Source of the DNA: Bhargavaea cecembensis
Lineage (GTDB): Bacteria > Bacillota > Bacilli > Bacillales_A > Planococcaceae
Direction of reading: 5' to 3'
DNA: 64,000 bases
Assembly (NCBI RefSeq): GCF_001619585.1
Contig: NZ_LQNT01000009.1
Location: 186,001 to 250,000 of the forward strand
Below the pieces are notes generated by a model that saw nothing but the letters and a program-made list of their open reading frames with translations, did no database searches and was not told where the DNA came from. Below, in pieces: positions 29,675 to 40,008 of this stretch. The translations under genes and the position numbers were made by a program. Position 1 is the stretch's first letter. Each line of letters starts with the position of its first letter.

Positions 29675-31750
29675 TTACTGTTGCGGTTGTTCTTTATAAT
29701 CGCATTCCGAGCATTGGATCTGCTTGCCCTTTTTAAGCTTTTTCTCTACCAGGAGGCTGCTGCATTTTGGGCATGGCCGGGAAACCGGCTTGTCCCAAGA
29801 AATGAAATCACACTCCGGATACTGGTCGCAGCTGTAGAAGATCCGCTTTGTCTTGCTCTTGCGTTCGACGACCTCGCCCTTCTTGCATTTCGGGCAGGTC
29901 ACGCCGATTTTCTTAAGGATCGGCTTGGTATTCCGGCAGTCAGGGAAGTTCGAGCAGGCCATGAACTTGCCGTAGCGGCCCATCTTGATGACCATCGGTG
30001 AGCCGCACTTTTCGCAGTCCTCTCCTGCAGGTTCATCCTTGATGACCACCTTCTCCATTTCCTCTTCCGCGACCTTCAGCCGTTTCTCGAAATCTTTGTA
30101 GAATGAGTCGATGACATTGACCCATTCGTTTTTCCCGTCCTCGATGCTGTCGAGGTCTTTCTCCATCTCCGCCGTGAACTCGACATCGATGATTTCCGGG
30201 AAAAACTCGCTGACAAGGGAGTGGACAATCTCGCCGAGCTCCGTCGGGACGAAACGCTTGGCGTCAAGAGATACATAGCCCCGCTTCTGGATCGTATCGA
30301 GCGTCGGGGCATAGGTCGATGGCCGGCCGATGCCCAGCTCTTCCATCGTCTTGACGAGCCGCGCTTCGGAGTAGCGCGGAGGCGGCTGGGTGAAGTGCTG
30401 CTTCGGATCAATCTTGAGACTCTTGACAATATCGCCTTTCTCAAGCGGAGGAAGCATCTTCTGCTTGACATCTTCCTTGTCATCCTCGCCTTCGACATAG
30501 ACTTTCATGAAGCCCTGGAACTTGACCTGGGAACCGGTCGCCCGGAACACGACATCTCCCTGGCGAAGGTCGGCCGTCACAGTATCCAGTACGGCCGGTG
30601 CCATCCGGCTCGCAATGAACCGCTCCCAGATGAGCCGGTAAAGCTTCAGCTGGTCATTCGAAAGAACGGACTTCATGGAGGCAGGTGTTCTGAGGACAGA
30701 AGTCGGGCGGATCGCTTCGTGCGCATCCTGGGAATTTTTTTGCTTGGAAGCCCGTTCGCCCGGGGCCAGGTACTCCTGACCGTAGTCGGCCAGGATGAAA
30801 TCGCCAGCTTCTTTCTTCGCGGTGTCGGAGATCCGCGTCGAGTCGGTACGCATGTAAGTGATGAGACCGACGCTGCCTTCCTTGCCGACGTTGATTCCTT
30901 CATAAAGCTGCTGGGCGAGCATCATCGTCTTGCGCGCCCGGAAGTTCAGCTTACGCGCAGCCTCCTGCTGAAGGGAGGACGTCGTGAACGGGGGTGCCGG
31001 ATTGCGCTTCCGCTCTTTCTTTTCCAGTTCGGCGACTTCAAAGTCACTGCCGTCCAGCTTGGCGAGAATCGCATCGACGGACTGCCGGTCGGGCAGTTTG
31101 ATTTTCTTTTTGCCGTCACCGTGAAAAGCAGCCGTGAACTCCTTCTTCCCTTTGCCGAACAGCCCGGTGATCGACCAGTACTCTTCCGGCTTGAAGTTCC
31201 GGATCTCGTTTTCCCGGTCGATGATCAGACGGAGGGCAACGGATTGAACCCGTCCGGCCGAAAGCCCCTTCTTGACTTTCTTCCAGAGGATCGGGCTGAT
31301 GTTATAGCCGACCAGCCGGTCGAGGATGCGGCGTGCCTGCTGGGCATCCACACGGTCACGGTTGATCGCCCGGGGATGCTTGAACGCTTCCTTGACGGCA
31401 TCCTTCGTGATTTCGTTGAACACGACGCGGCATTCGGAATCCTCGTCGATTCCGAGGGAGTGCGCAAGGTGCCAGGCGATCGCTTCCCCCTCGCGGTCGG
31501 GGTCAGACGCCAGAAAGATTTTCTTTGCTTTCTTGGCCGCACTCTTCAGTTCCTGCAGTACAGGTCCTTTTCCGCGGATTGTGATGTACTTTGGTTCATA
31601 GTTGTTTTCGACATCGATGCCGGTCTGGCTTCTCGGGAGGTCCCGGACATGGCCGACTGATGCTTTTACTTTGTATTTCTTCCCTAAATATTTCTCAATC
31701 GTCTTTGCCTTCGCAGGCGACTCGACGATGACCAAATAATCTGGTGCCAT
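29675..31750 (-). CDS. topA: DNA topoisomerase I
   Basis: TopA relaxes negative supercoils as a type IA enzyme. The 691-residue protein has the TOPRIM domain ([18 protein letters not shown] at the start; [15 protein letters not shown] near 110), the active-site tyrosine in [13 protein letters not shown] near 298, and three C-terminal four-cysteine zinc ribbons (CEKCG...C, CPKCKKGE...C, CPKCSS...C; about 575-685). The third ribbon ends close to the terminus. It has a plausible own promoter. Confidence 0.97.
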   Translation of the reverse strand: MAPDYLVIVESPAKAKTIEKYLGKKYKVKASVGHVRDLPRSQTGIDVENNYEPKYITIRGKGPVLQELKSAAKKAKKIFLASDPDREGEAIAWHLAHSLGIDEDSECRVVFNEITKDAVKEAFKHPRAINRDRVDAQQARRILDRLVGYNISPILWKKVKKGLSAGRVQSVALRLIIDRENEIRNFKPEEYWSITGLFGKGKKEFTAAFHGDGKKKIKLPDRQSVDAILAKLDGSDFEVAELEKKERKRNPAPPFTTSSLQQEAARKLNFRARKTMMLAQQLYEGINVGKEGSVGLITYMRTDSTRISDTAKKEAGDFILADYGQEYLAPGERASKQKNSQDAHEAIRPTSVLRTPASMKSVLSNDQLKLYRLIWERFIASRMAPAVLDTVTADLRQGDVVFRATGSQVKFQGFMKVYVEGEDDKEDVKQKMLPPLEKGDIVKSLKIDPKQHFTQPPPRYSEARLVKTMEELGIGRPSTYAPTLDTIQKRGYVSLDAKRFVPTELGEIVHSLVSEFFPEIIDVEFTAEMEKDLDSIEDGKNEWVNVIDSFYKDFEKRLKVAEEEMEKVVIKDEPAGEDCEKCGSPMVIKMGRYGKFMACSNFPDCRNTKPILKKIGVTCPKCKKGEVVERKSKTKRIFYSCDQYPECDFISWDKPVSRPCPKCSSLLVEKKLKKGKQIQCSECDYKEQPQQ

Positions 31751-31801
31751 TGATGTGCCTCCATTCGAGGTGAACGTTACCTAAAGAAAGTCCTGATGGA
31801 A

Positions 31802-31830
31802 AATGTAAACTATCTTCTATATAATTGCAA
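31802..31830 (-). promoter_or_regulatory. Putative promoter of topA
   Basis: TTGCAA (31825-31830), a 17-base spacer, then TACATT (31802-31807) on the minus strand in the 128-base AT-rich gap between dprA and topA. Confidence 0.5.
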
Positions 31831-31878
31831 CCATTTTCGGCTCCGTCCATTTCTCCGGCCGGTAAGCCATCCGCGTAT

Positions 31879-32769
31879 TTATACCGGTTCGCGGGGCAGG
31901 CCTCCAAGGATGGTATAGCCGTCCAGTGCTGGAGCTGCGCCTTCCAGGATCAGTCGGTTGGGACCGGCGGAAAGCGGTGAATCGATCGGCCCCGGAACAG
32001 CATGAACATCCTTTCCGTGCTCCAGCGCATGGTCGATCGTGCTCATCGTTCCGCTGGGCCGGGCCGCTTCCGTGACGATCACGATGCCGGAAAGTCCGCT
32101 TATAATCCGGTTGCGCATCGGGAACTGCCATTTCCGCGGGCCGGCATAAGGCGGGTATTCGGTGATGAGCAGATGACCGGCCTGCATCACTTCATAGAGT
32201 CCTATGTTTTGCTTCGGGTATCGGTGGGAAAGCCCGGTTCCGAGAACCCCGATCGTTTTCCCGCCGTGGCGGATGGCCGTCTCATGCGCCATCGCGTCGG
32301 CACCCATCGCGAGACCGCTCACGATGGCATAGCCGCTCGCAACAAGCGGCGGAATGATTTTCTCCATGGCAAGACGTGAATAGGCGGTCGCTTTCCTCGA
32401 TCCGATGATGGCCGCCTTTCTCCGAATGGTGAGCAGGGATGTGTCACCCGCTGCATACAGAACAGCGGGCGGGTCAATGAGCTGGTTGAGTGATTGGGGG
32501 TAGAGTTCGTGGTTATACAGGATGGGGGTGATGGAGCTGGCGGCATACACTTGCGTGTATGGGGGGTCCGCGCTGCGGCTGAGCTTCTTCCTGAGAAGCG
32601 CCGCCTTGTCCTTGTCAAGATCCAGCAGAAATGAAAGCTCGGCGGTTCCCATACCCGAGAGTGCCTCGAGCCGGGGGTCTGCCGCAAGCAGCCTTTCAAA
32701 ACGGTTCAGCGGAGCGGGAAAGACATAATGCAGAGCCAGCAGACGGTCTTCGAACCGATCGATGTTCAC
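31879..32769 (-). CDS. dprA: DNA processing protein DprA
   Basis: DprA protects incoming single-stranded DNA during transformation and loads RecA. The 296-residue protein contains the Rossmann-like core with IGSRKATAYSR near 117, IVSGLAMGADAMAHETAI near 140-157, TIGVLGTGL near 165 and SGIVIVTEAARPSGTM near 220-235. The N-terminal portion has a helix-hairpin-helix-like segment and the length fits the B. subtilis protein. It lies between sucD and topA as in many Bacillales. Its presence shows at least part of the natural-competence pathway. Confidence 0.95.
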   Translation of the reverse strand: MNIDRFEDRLLALHYVFPAPLNRFERLLAADPRLEALSGMGTAELSFLLDLDKDKAALLRKKLSRSADPPYTQVYAASSITPILYNHELYPQSLNQLIDPPAVLYAAGDTSLLTIRRKAAIIGSRKATAYSRLAMEKIIPPLVASGYAIVSGLAMGADAMAHETAIRHGGKTIGVLGTGLSHRYPKQNIGLYEVMQAGHLLITEYPPYAGPRKWQFPMRNRIISGLSGIVIVTEAARPSGTMSTIDHALEHGKDVHAVPGPIDSPLSAGPNRLILEGAAPALDGYTILGGLPREPV

Positions 32770-32800
32770 TACCTCCTGTCCCGGGATTTTCCGGAAATAG

Positions 32801-32833
32801 TAAAAGTGCGGCGCTTATCGCGCCGCACTTTCA
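32801..32833 (-). terminator. Terminator after sucD
   Basis: The perfect stem AAAGTGCGGCGC / GCGCCGCACTTT with a loop of about five bases and a T-rich tail on the minus strand directly follows the sucD stop. It ends the sucCD operon before dprA. Confidence 0.9.
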
Positions 32834-32835
32834 TT

Positions 32836-33738
32836 TTAGTGGGTTTTGCACTGTTCGTACAGACCTTTTTCCTTCAGGACACTGATCATTGTTTCGCCGA
32901 TGACGGATGGCGTCTCGGCAACTTTGATGCCTGCCGCTTCCATCGCCTTGATCTTTTCGGCTGCAGTTCCTTTGCCGCCGGAAATGATGGCGCCTGCGTG
33001 GCCCATGCGCTTTCCTGGAGGTGCAGTCTGGCCGCCGATAAATCCTGTGACCGGCTTCGTCATGTTTGCCTTGACCCATTCGGCCGCTTCTTCTTCAGCT
33101 GTTCCGCCGATTTCGCCGATCATGACGACAGCGAGTGTTTCAGGGTCTTCATTGAATTCCTTGAGGACATCGATGAAGTTCGTGCCATTGACCGGGTCTC
33201 CGCCGATTCCCACCGCAGTTGTCTGGCCGACACCTGCTTCGGAAAGCTGATGAACCGCTTCGTATGTCAGAGTTCCCGAACGGGAAACAACGCCTACGTG
33301 GCCCTTTTTGTGGATATAACCCGGCATGATGCCGATCTTGCATTCGTCCGCCGTGATAACGCCCGGGCAGTTAGGGCCGACGAGACGGGTCTTTTTGCCT
33401 TCCATGTAGCGGACGACTTTGACCATATCCAACACCGGAATGTGTTCTGTGATGCAGATTGCCATATCCAGTTCCGCGTCTGTAGCTTCAAGGATTGCAT
33501 CCGCTGCAAATGGAGCCGGAACGTAGATGACGGAAACATTCGCACCCGTCTCCTTGACAGCCTCTTCGACCGTGTTGAAGACCGGAACGCCTTCAACTTC
33601 GGTGCCGCCTTTGCCCGGCGTTACACCTGCAACAATCTTCGTGCCGTATTCGATCATTTGTTTCGTATGGAAAAGGGCAGTGGAGCCCGTGATTCCCTGT
33701 ACAACTACTTTTGTATCCTTATTGACATAAATGCCCAT
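32836..33738 (-). CDS. sucD: Succinyl-CoA synthetase alpha subunit
   Basis: SucD with SucC interconverts succinyl-CoA and succinate with substrate-level phosphorylation in the TCA cycle. The 300-residue protein has the CoA-binding Rossmann domain ([16 protein letters not shown] near 13-28), the [10 protein letters not shown] segment near 120, and the phosphorylated histidine in [11 protein letters not shown] near residue 246. It is 16 bases downstream of sucC. Confidence 0.97.
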   Translation of the reverse strand: MGIYVNKDTKVVVQGITGSTALFHTKQMIEYGTKIVAGVTPGKGGTEVEGVPVFNTVEEAVKETGANVSVIYVPAPFAADAILEATDAELDMAICITEHIPVLDMVKVVRYMEGKKTRLVGPNCPGVITADECKIGIMPGYIHKKGHVGVVSRSGTLTYEAVHQLSEAGVGQTTAVGIGGDPVNGTNFIDVLKEFNEDPETLAVVMIGEIGGTAEEEAAEWVKANMTKPVTGFIGGQTAPPGKRMGHAGAIISGGKGTAAEKIKAMEAAGIKVAETPSVIGETMISVLKEKGLYEQCKTH

Positions 33739-33754
33739 CGTTTTCCCGCCTTTC

Positions 33755-34915
<1,161 letters not shown>

Positions 34916-34962
34916 CTTACATCCTCCAATCGAACTGCTTGAATAGTTTCTTGCCATCCCCC

Positions 34963-34991
34963 ATTGTAATCAACCCGTCACAGGTTGTCCA
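34963..34991 (-). promoter_or_regulatory. Sigma-A promoter of sucCD
   Basis: TGGACA (34986-34991), a 17-base spacer, then TACAAT (34963-34968) on the minus strand. The -35 lies in the last codons of rnhB. Confidence 0.7.
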
Positions 34992-35796
34992 TAATTGTCT
35001 TTTCCTGAGCCGGCTTTTCGCTGGTTCCGACAAGAAAACCGGCCACCGGTGCGAAGGTCTTCCGGTGTTCAGGGCAGGGGCCGTGGGCTTTTAGCGCTTC
35101 CAGGTGTGCAGGAGTGCCGTACCCGGCATGGCGGTCGAATCCGAAGGCGGGATATTGTTTGTGCAGATTGTCCATATAGGCATCCCGCTCCGTCTTGGCC
35201 AGCACCGATGCCGCCGCCACACACAGACTGAGCGCATCCGCCTTCACGACCGGATGGCACGGGACTTCTGCCTGCAGCGCCATGGCATCGGCAATGACTG
35301 CCTCAGGCCTTACGGTAAGCCCCTCCACCGCTCTCTCCATCGACTCGCGGGTAGCCCTGTATATGTTCAGCCGGTCGATTTCCGCCGCCGGCTGAATATG
35401 GACCGACCAGGCGACGGCATACCTCCTGATTGCGGCTGCCAGGCGTTCCCGCGCTTCCCGGGTCATCGCCTTCGAATCGTCGAGCCCTGCCAGTTCCGGG
35501 CAGGACGGCGGAAGGATGACAGCCGCCGTCACCACCGGGCCGGCAAGCGGCCCCCTCCCCGCTTCGTCGACACCCGCTACGGGCGAATCCTTGGCGCTCC
35601 GGAATGTATCATCAAACCGCTCTTTTTCCAGATGCCGCTCGATTTCGAGCCGTTTTTTCTCCTGTCTTCGGTCATGGACAGCAAGCAGTTTGCGGACGCC
35701 GGCACGGCTGTCGTTCCTAAGCTCACGGAAAAAAGGATCTCCCGCTTCTGCTGTTTCAAGCCACGCCCTCACTTCACTGATTGTCATTTTTGCCAA
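34978..35796 (-). CDS. rnhB: Ribonuclease HII
   Basis: RNase HII removes ribonucleotides from DNA and RNA primers. The 272-residue protein has a Bacillus-type N-terminal extension and the catalytic core AGVDEAGRGPLAGPVV (Asp77, Glu78), DSKAMTREARERL near 108, and the later acidic residues in the ADAMAL and VKADALSLCVAAASVLAK segments. The TTG at 35796 gives the longest product; the ATG at 35787 would remove three residues and neither has a strong ribosome site. It follows rbgA after a hairpin. Confidence 0.95.
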   Translation of the reverse strand: MAKMTISEVRAWLETAEAGDPFFRELRNDSRAGVRKLLAVHDRRQEKKRLEIERHLEKERFDDTFRSAKDSPVAGVDEAGRGPLAGPVVTAAVILPPSCPELAGLDDSKAMTREARERLAAAIRRYAVAWSVHIQPAAEIDRLNIYRATRESMERAVEGLTVRPEAVIADAMALQAEVPCHPVVKADALSLCVAAASVLAKTERDAYMDNLHKQYPAFGFDRHAGYGTPAHLEALKAHGPCPEHRKTFAPVAGFLVGTSEKPAQEKTIMDNL

Positions 35797-35855
35797 TGAT
35801 CATCAGGCCTTTCCCGTCATATGTAATTTCCCGGACCATCCGGAGCCGGGAATGA

Positions 35856-35887
35856 AAAGAGGCACGCCCGCTGCGGGGGCGTGCCTG
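35856..35887 (-). terminator. Hairpin between rbgA and rnhB
   Basis: The stem AGGCACGCCC / GGGCGTGCCT with a short GC loop and a CTTTTC tail on the minus strand overlaps the region just after the rbgA stop. It probably limits read-through into rnhB. Confidence 0.8.
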
Positions 35888-35888
35888 T

Positions 35889-36740
35889 TCACCGGTCTTC
35901 AGAAAAATCGAATGTGAGCTTGCCGAGCTGCTGATCGCGAACGTCGCGGACAATCAGTTCGGAAACGCTGTCATAGTCGATGGTACCGCCTTTTTCGTAT
36001 ACCTTGCGGAGCTCGCCGATACGCTCGTAAACCCCCGGTATATCGTCGTCGAGCGACCGGAAGCCATAGCGTTCCTCCAGGCGGTCCGGATAGTGGGCCT
36101 CAAGGAATTTGAGCGCATAGACGGCCAACTCCTGCTGGTCCGTGATGGCATCCTTGATCGCCCCGGTCAGCGCCAGTTTGTAACCTGCTTCCGGGTCCTC
36201 GAACTTCGGCCATAGAATGCCCGGCGTATCGAGGAGCTCCAGCTCCTTGCCGACCTTGATCCACTGCTGGGCCTTTGTGACACCCGGCGTGTTCCCCGTC
36301 TTGGCGATATTCTTTTTGGCAAGCCGGTTGATAAGGGTCGACTTCCCGACGTTCGGGATGCCGACGATCATCGCACGGATGGCCCTCGGACGGATGCCCT
36401 TCGCCTTCATGCGATCCCATTTCTCCTTGAGGATCTGCTGGGCCGCCTTCGTCACCTGCTGCAGGCCTTTTCCGTCGAGCGAGTTGATCGCCACCGCTTC
36501 GGAGCCGCTTTCCCTGAATCTTTCCAGCCAGCGGGCGGTTTCGGCCTCATCGGCCATGTCTTTCTTATTGAGGATGACAAGCCGGGGCTTCCGGCTGATG
36601 ATGTCATCGATCATCGGGTTTCTGGAAGACTGCGGAAGCCTGGCATCGACCAGCTCGAAGACGATGTCGACCATCTTCAGCTGTTCGGTGACTTCCCGCC
36701 TGGCCTTTGCCATATGTCCCGGGAACCATTGGATTGTCAT
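35889..36740 (-). CDS. rbgA: Ribosome biogenesis GTPase RbgA (YlqF)
   Basis: RbgA is a circularly permuted GTPase needed for late 50S assembly (incorporation of L16 and others). The 283-residue protein shows the permuted order: G4 NKKDM near 58-62, G5-like SLDGKG near 88, then G1 [14 protein letters not shown] near 126 and G3 DTPGILWP near 172, followed by a helical C-terminal ANTAR-like domain. The start [16 protein letters not shown] is exactly the family start. Confidence 0.96.
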   Translation of the reverse strand: MTIQWFPGHMAKARREVTEQLKMVDIVFELVDARLPQSSRNPMIDDIISRKPRLVILNKKDMADEAETARWLERFRESGSEAVAINSLDGKGLQQVTKAAQQILKEKWDRMKAKGIRPRAIRAMIVGIPNVGKSTLINRLAKKNIAKTGNTPGVTKAQQWIKVGKELELLDTPGILWPKFEDPEAGYKLALTGAIKDAITDQQELAVYALKFLEAHYPDRLEERYGFRSLDDDIPGVYERIGELRKVYEKGGTIDYDSVSELIVRDVRDQQLGKLTFDFSEDR

Positions 36741-36754
36741 GAATCACACCTCCG

Positions 36755-37312
36755 TCACTTGACGAATCCCATATCTTCCATCGGCCAGAAGATCAGGCTC
36801 GTGCTGCCGATGATTTCATCGAACGGGATGACGCCGATGTGGCGGGAATCCTTGCTGAACCGCCGGTTATCCCCCATGACGAAAACATGGCCTTCCGGAA
36901 CGGTTTCCCGCTGGATTTTGTCTTCGAGCGTAAAGTCCTCGGTCAGGGTTCCGTCCGTGACCGCCTCCTTGTACTCATCCAGGTACGGTTCATCATAAGC
37001 TTCCCCGTTGATGAACAGCTGATCATCCCGGTACTCGATATGATCGCCCGGAAGCCCGATGACCCGCTTGATGTAGTCTTTCTGTTCCGGTGCATGGAAG
37101 ACGACGATATCGAACCGTTCCGGCTCGCCGATCGTGTAGCCGATTTTGTTGACGATCATCTTGTCGCCATCCTCGAGCGTCGGCATCATGGACTCCCCGT
37201 CTACGACAATGGGCGTAAAGAGGAAATACCGGATGATGGCAGCCAGCCCGAACGCGATGAGAAGGACTTTCGTCCATTCCCACAGCTCATTTTTCTTTGT
37301 CTCTTCTGTCAT
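36755..37312 (-). CDS. lepB: Type I signal peptidase
   Basis: This membrane protease removes signal peptides from exported proteins. The 185-residue protein has one N-terminal membrane segment (about 15-33), the catalytic serine in DGESMMPTL (Ser41), the catalytic lysine in YIKRVIGLPGD (Lys82) and the GHVFVMGDNR box near 145. The ATG at 37312 follows GGGAGGC; a long in-frame extension upstream covers the promoter and terminator and is not coding. In B. subtilis no signal peptidase lies between rplS and rbgA. Here lepB has its own promoter. Confidence 0.95.
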   Translation of the reverse strand: MTEETKKNELWEWTKVLLIAFGLAAIIRYFLFTPIVVDGESMMPTLEDGDKMIVNKIGYTIGEPERFDIVVFHAPEQKDYIKRVIGLPGDHIEYRDDQLFINGEAYDEPYLDEYKEAVTDGTLTEDFTLEDKIQRETVPEGHVFVMGDNRRFSKDSRHIGVIPFDEIIGSTSLIFWPMEDMGFVK

Positions 37313-37342
37313 CCCGTTGGCCTCCCTGTTCAATCTGATTCC

Positions 37343-37371
37343 ATTATAGAGTTTATGGAAGACTGAGGCAA
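37343..37371 (-). promoter_or_regulatory. Sigma-A promoter of lepB
   Basis: TTGCCT (37366-37371), a 17-base spacer, then a consensus TATAAT (37343-37348) on the minus strand. The -35 starts at the end of the rplS terminator T-tract. Confidence 0.8.
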
Positions 37372-37406
37372 AAAGAAAAGGAGCCGGACAGGCCGGCCCC
37401 TTTCGA
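37371..37406 (-). terminator. Terminator after rplS
   Basis: On the minus strand, GGGGCCGG / CCGGCTCC with a CCTGT loop is followed by TTTTCTTTTT just after the rplS stop. Confidence 0.85.
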
Positions 37407-37412
37407 TGTCGA

Positions 37413-37757
37413 TTATCGGATTTCTTTGATGCGGGCAGCTTTTCCGCGAAGGTTGCGGAGGTAGTACAGTTTCGCACGGCGTACTTTACCGCGGCGAATC
37501 ACTTCAAGTTTCGCGATTTTTGGCGTGTGCACAGGGAATGTACGCTCAACTCCTACACCGTAGGAAATCTTGCGGACTGTAAATGTCTCGCTGATGCCGC
37601 CGCCGCGACGCTTGATGACAACCCCTTCGTAAACCTGGATCCGCTCACGCGTACCCTCGACGACTTTCACGTGTACACGTACCGTGTCGCCCGGGCGGAA
37701 TGCCGGAAGGTCTGTACGAAGTTGTTCCTTCGTGATTTCTGCAATGATGTTTTGCAT
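37413..37757 (-). CDS. rplS: 50S ribosomal protein L19
   Basis: L19 sits at the 30S-50S interface. The 114-residue protein matches the family in full: [36 protein letters not shown], then [20 protein letters not shown] and [19 protein letters not shown]. It has its own promoter just after trmD and a leader of about 90 bases, then a terminator, so it forms its own unit. Confidence 0.97.
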   Translation of the reverse strand: MQNIIAEITKEQLRTDLPAFRPGDTVRVHVKVVEGTRERIQVYEGVVIKRRGGGISETFTVRKISYGVGVERTFPVHTPKIAKLEVIRRGKVRRAKLYYLRNLRGKAARIKEIR

Positions 37758-37848
37758 GTTTTCCTCTCCTTACTACAGATGCTCATGCACGGATTGCCTT
37801 TGCAGCGGAACACCGTAATCGAGTGCTTCACGCAGAAGCACGGGACTT
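37758..37848 (-). promoter_or_regulatory. rplS leader, candidate L19 leader RNA
   Basis: The untranslated leader has a strong hairpin on the minus strand (GTGCTTC / GAAGCAC near 37822-37842) and further short pairings before the AAGGAGAGG ribosome site. L19 leaders with autoregulatory function are described in Bacillota; the match here is by position and fold only. Confidence 0.5.
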
Positions 37849-37877
37849 ATCATACCACAGGAGCGGTCTCCGGGCAA
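37849..37877 (-). promoter_or_regulatory. Sigma-A promoter of rplS
   Basis: TTGCCC (37872-37877), a 17-base spacer, then TATGAT (37849-37854) on the minus strand, ten bases after the trmD stop. Confidence 0.75.
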
Positions 37878-37886
37878 GCCCGGGAC

Positions 37887-38621
37887 TTACTCTTTTTCTT
37901 GCCAGCCGAGCCTGCGGAGCACTTCCTTCTGACGGCCGGTAAGTTCAGTTTCCCCGAGGAGGTCGGGCCTCCGTTCAAATGTGCGCTTGAGCGACTGCTC
38001 CTCGCGCCAGCGCTCGATTTCCGCATGGTTTCCGGACATTAGGACATCGGGCACTTTCATCCCCCTGAAGTCCGCCGGGCGGGTGTAATGGGGATGTTCC
38101 AGGAACCCCGTAGAGAACGAATCGAGTGCAGGGGATTCCTCATTTCCGAGCACGCCCGGCAGGAGCCGGACGACACTGTCGATGACCGTCATCGCCGCAA
38201 GTTCCCCTCCGGTGAGGACAAAGTCGCCGATGGAGATCTCGTCGGTGATGAGGTGTTCGCGGATGCGTTCGTCATAGCCCTCATAGTGCCCGCACAGGAA
38301 GATGAGATCGTCTTCCTTCGCCAGCTCCTCGGCCTTTTTCTGGGTGAACCGTTCTCCCTGCGGGCACATAAGGATGATTCTTGGTGAGCGGCCGTCCGAG
38401 AGGTTTTCCACGGCGCGGAAAAGCGGCTCCGGCTTCAGGACCATGCCCGCACCGCCGCCGTATGGATAATCGTCGACCTTATGGTGCTTGTCCGTGGCGA
38501 ATTCGCGGAAATCCCGAACCGCGAGGCTTACGGCACCACTTTCCTGCGCCCGTTTCAGGATGGATGCATTGAAAACACCGCCGAACATTTCGGGGAAGAT
38601 GGACAGGACCGAGATCTTCAT
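37887..38621 (-). CDS. trmD: tRNA (guanine-N1-)-methyltransferase
   Basis: TrmD methylates G37 of tRNAs and prevents frameshifting. The 244-residue SPOUT-class protein shows [13 protein letters not shown] at the start, [16 protein letters not shown] near 50-65, the knot motif [11 protein letters not shown] near 110-120 and [17 protein letters not shown] near 128-143. Its ATG shares one base with the rimM stop codon. It is the last gene of the rpsP operon. Confidence 0.97.
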   Translation of the reverse strand: MKISVLSIFPEMFGGVFNASILKRAQESGAVSLAVRDFREFATDKHHKVDDYPYGGGAGMVLKPEPLFRAVENLSDGRSPRIILMCPQGERFTQKKAEELAKEDDLIFLCGHYEGYDERIREHLITDEISIGDFVLTGGELAAMTVIDSVVRLLPGVLGNEESPALDSFSTGFLEHPHYTRPADFRGMKVPDVLMSGNHAEIERWREEQSLKRTFERRPDLLGETELTGRQKEVLRRLGWQEKE

Positions 38622-39136
38622 CAGGACAACAGCCCTTCAATCGGATCAATGACAATCCGTCCGTTTTCGGGATCGATTTCCAGGACGACATCCTCGATGT
38701 ACGGAATGTAGTGCATTTTGCCTTCCGGCGGCTTGACCGCCCAGACGTCATTCGCGCCCGTCTCCAGAACCTCGGTCACCTTGCCGATTTCACGGCCTTC
38801 CTGGTCGACAACCGTGCAGCCGATGATTTCATGGTAGTAGAATTCGCCTTCTTCCAGTTCCCCGAGGTCTTCATCCGACACTTTCAGGATGCCGTCACGA
38901 TACTTCTCCACATCATTGATGTTCGGATGGCCCTCGAATGTAAGGAGATCGAAGTTCTTATGGACCCGGTGGGAGGCCACGGTCAGCATGACCGGCTCCT
39001 TCGCACCCGGCATGAAGAGTGCAAGGCGCGCCCCTTTCGCATAGCGCTCCTCAGGGAAATCCGTACGCGACATCACACGCACTTCCCCGCGGATGCCGTG
39101 CGTGTTGACGATTTTTCCGACGTTATACCAGTTCAT
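38621..39136 (-). CDS. rimM: 16S rRNA processing protein RimM
   Basis: RimM assists 30S head assembly and binds S19. The 171-residue protein has the N-terminal beta-barrel ([16 protein letters not shown]) and a C-terminal PRC-barrel domain ([35 protein letters not shown] near 95-130). It lies between khpA and trmD; the B. subtilis gene ylqD, normally between khpA and rimM, is absent. Confidence 0.95.
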   Translation of the reverse strand: MNWYNVGKIVNTHGIRGEVRVMSRTDFPEERYAKGARLALFMPGAKEPVMLTVASHRVHKNFDLLTFEGHPNINDVEKYRDGILKVSDEDLGELEEGEFYYHEIIGCTVVDQEGREIGKVTEVLETGANDVWAVKPPEGKMHYIPYIEDVVLEIDPENGRIVIDPIEGLLS

Positions 39137-39170
39137 CCGTCGTCCTCCTTCATCGGTTTTTCGGGGTATG

Positions 39171-39202
39171 AAAAAGGAAGGAACCTGAATCGTCCCTTCC
39201 TT
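39171..39202 (-). terminator. Hairpin between khpA and rimM
   Basis: On the minus strand AAGGAAGG-AC / GT-CCTTCCTT is followed by TTTTC, overlapping the khpA stop codon. It may split the rpsP operon into a strongly expressed first part and a weaker rimM-trmD part. Confidence 0.65.
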
Positions 39203-39434
39203 AATCCATGATGTCGACGCGCACCCGTTTCCGGCCTGCGCCTTCAGCTGAATTTACGACAGTCCGGATCGCGGATGCCACCCGGCCCTGTTTGCCGATC
39301 ACTTTCCCCATGTCTTCCGGGTGGACGGACAGCGAGCAGACGAGCCTGCCCTGCCGTTCTTCCACGCCGATCCGGACCTCATCCGGATGATCAACGAGCG
39401 GTTTGACGATCGTTTCAATCAGCTTTTTCATCAT
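39201..39434 (-). CDS. khpA: KH-domain RNA-binding protein KhpA (YlqC)
   Basis: This is a single type II KH domain of 77 residues with the GxxG loop in [16 protein letters not shown] near residues 40-55. In other Bacillota, KhpA partners with KhpB/Jag in RNA binding linked to cell elongation. Two consecutive ATGs are possible (39434 and 39431) after GGAGG. It lies 15 bases after rpsP. Confidence 0.93.
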   Translation of the reverse strand: MMKKLIETIVKPLVDHPDEVRIGVEERQGRLVCSLSVHPEDMGKVIGKQGRVASAIRTVVNSAEGAGRKRVRVDIMD

Positions 39435-39449
39435 GTCGCCTCCGTCAAA

Positions 39450-39722
39450 TTATTTTGCGGTCTTGGCGTTATGGAATTTCTCCATGATGCCCTGCGTAGC
39501 GAGCAGGTTGCGTACCGTATCAGAAGGCTTCGCGCCGTTCTGAAGCCATTTGATTGCAAGCTCTTCGTCGATCTTGAGCTCAGCCGGCGTCGTGAGCGGG
39601 TTGTATGTGCCGATCGTTTCGATCTGGCGGCCGTCACGAGGGGAACGGGAATCTGCTACTACGATACGATAGAAAGGCGTCTTTTTTGCGCCCATACGCT
39701 TAAGTCGAATTTTAACTGCCAT
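39450..39722 (-). CDS. rpsP: 30S ribosomal protein S16
   Basis: S16 is needed for 30S assembly. The 90-residue protein has the start [30 protein letters not shown] and the [10 protein letters not shown] segment of the family. The ATG at 39722 follows GGAGGTG; three residues upstream in frame are not used. It is the first gene of rpsP-khpA-rimM-trmD, with its own promoter next to a repeat element. Confidence 0.97.
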   Translation of the reverse strand: MAVKIRLKRMGAKKTPFYRIVVADSRSPRDGRQIETIGTYNPLTTPAELKIDEELAIKWLQNGAKPSDTVRNLLATQGIMEKFHNAKTAK

Positions 39723-39757
39723 GGTTAGCACCTCCGAATAGTTTCACACAAGATAGT

Positions 39758-39786
39758 ATATTACCAAGTCATTATTGCTTTGTAAA
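39758..39786 (-). promoter_or_regulatory. Sigma-A promoter of rpsP
   Basis: TTTACA (39781-39786), a 17-base spacer, then TAATAT (39758-39763) on the minus strand. A-rich sequence upstream resembles an UP element. Confidence 0.7.
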
Positions 39787-39815
39787 GTGTTTTTTCTTAA
39801 CACCTTAAATCCAGC

Positions 39816-39972
39816 TGATTTCCGCTACAGGCCCTCCCTTACCGCGGGCGTCGCCTTAGCCGGCGCCAGTACGGAGACTGGCGTCTGTGCGCAGCGCGAA
39901 GCGTTGCGCGACATCCTCGGGGACTTCGGCTAACGCTTTTCCCGCAGGTGTCTCGGGCCTTTCGCTTCAATC
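39816..39972 (-). repeat. Structured intergenic repeat, copy 1
   Basis: This 157-base element lies between ffh and rpsP. It shares ordered blocks with the copy at 51091-51297: GATT-AAGC-like end, CACCTG-GGG, GCGTTAGCCGAAG, GAGGATGTCGCGCAAC, CGCGCTGCGCA, CGGCTAAGGC, CGCGGTAAG and a GCGGAAATC-like end (minus-strand reading). Inner inverted repeats are TTAGCCG / CGGCTAA and the hairpin GCCAGT / ACTGGC (39865-39882). It has no coding capacity that looks real. It resembles, from memory, a widespread Bacillaceae intergenic repeat; that was not checked. Confidence 0.8.
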
Positions 39973-40008
39973 AGACAGACGGGCATTTTCACATCAAAAT
40001 TAAGCAAC

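Noticed and set aside
37313-37477. N-terminal extension of lepB by 55 residues
   Set aside because: It covers the rplS terminator and lepB promoter and lacks signal peptidase features; the ATG at 37312 has a proper ribosome site.
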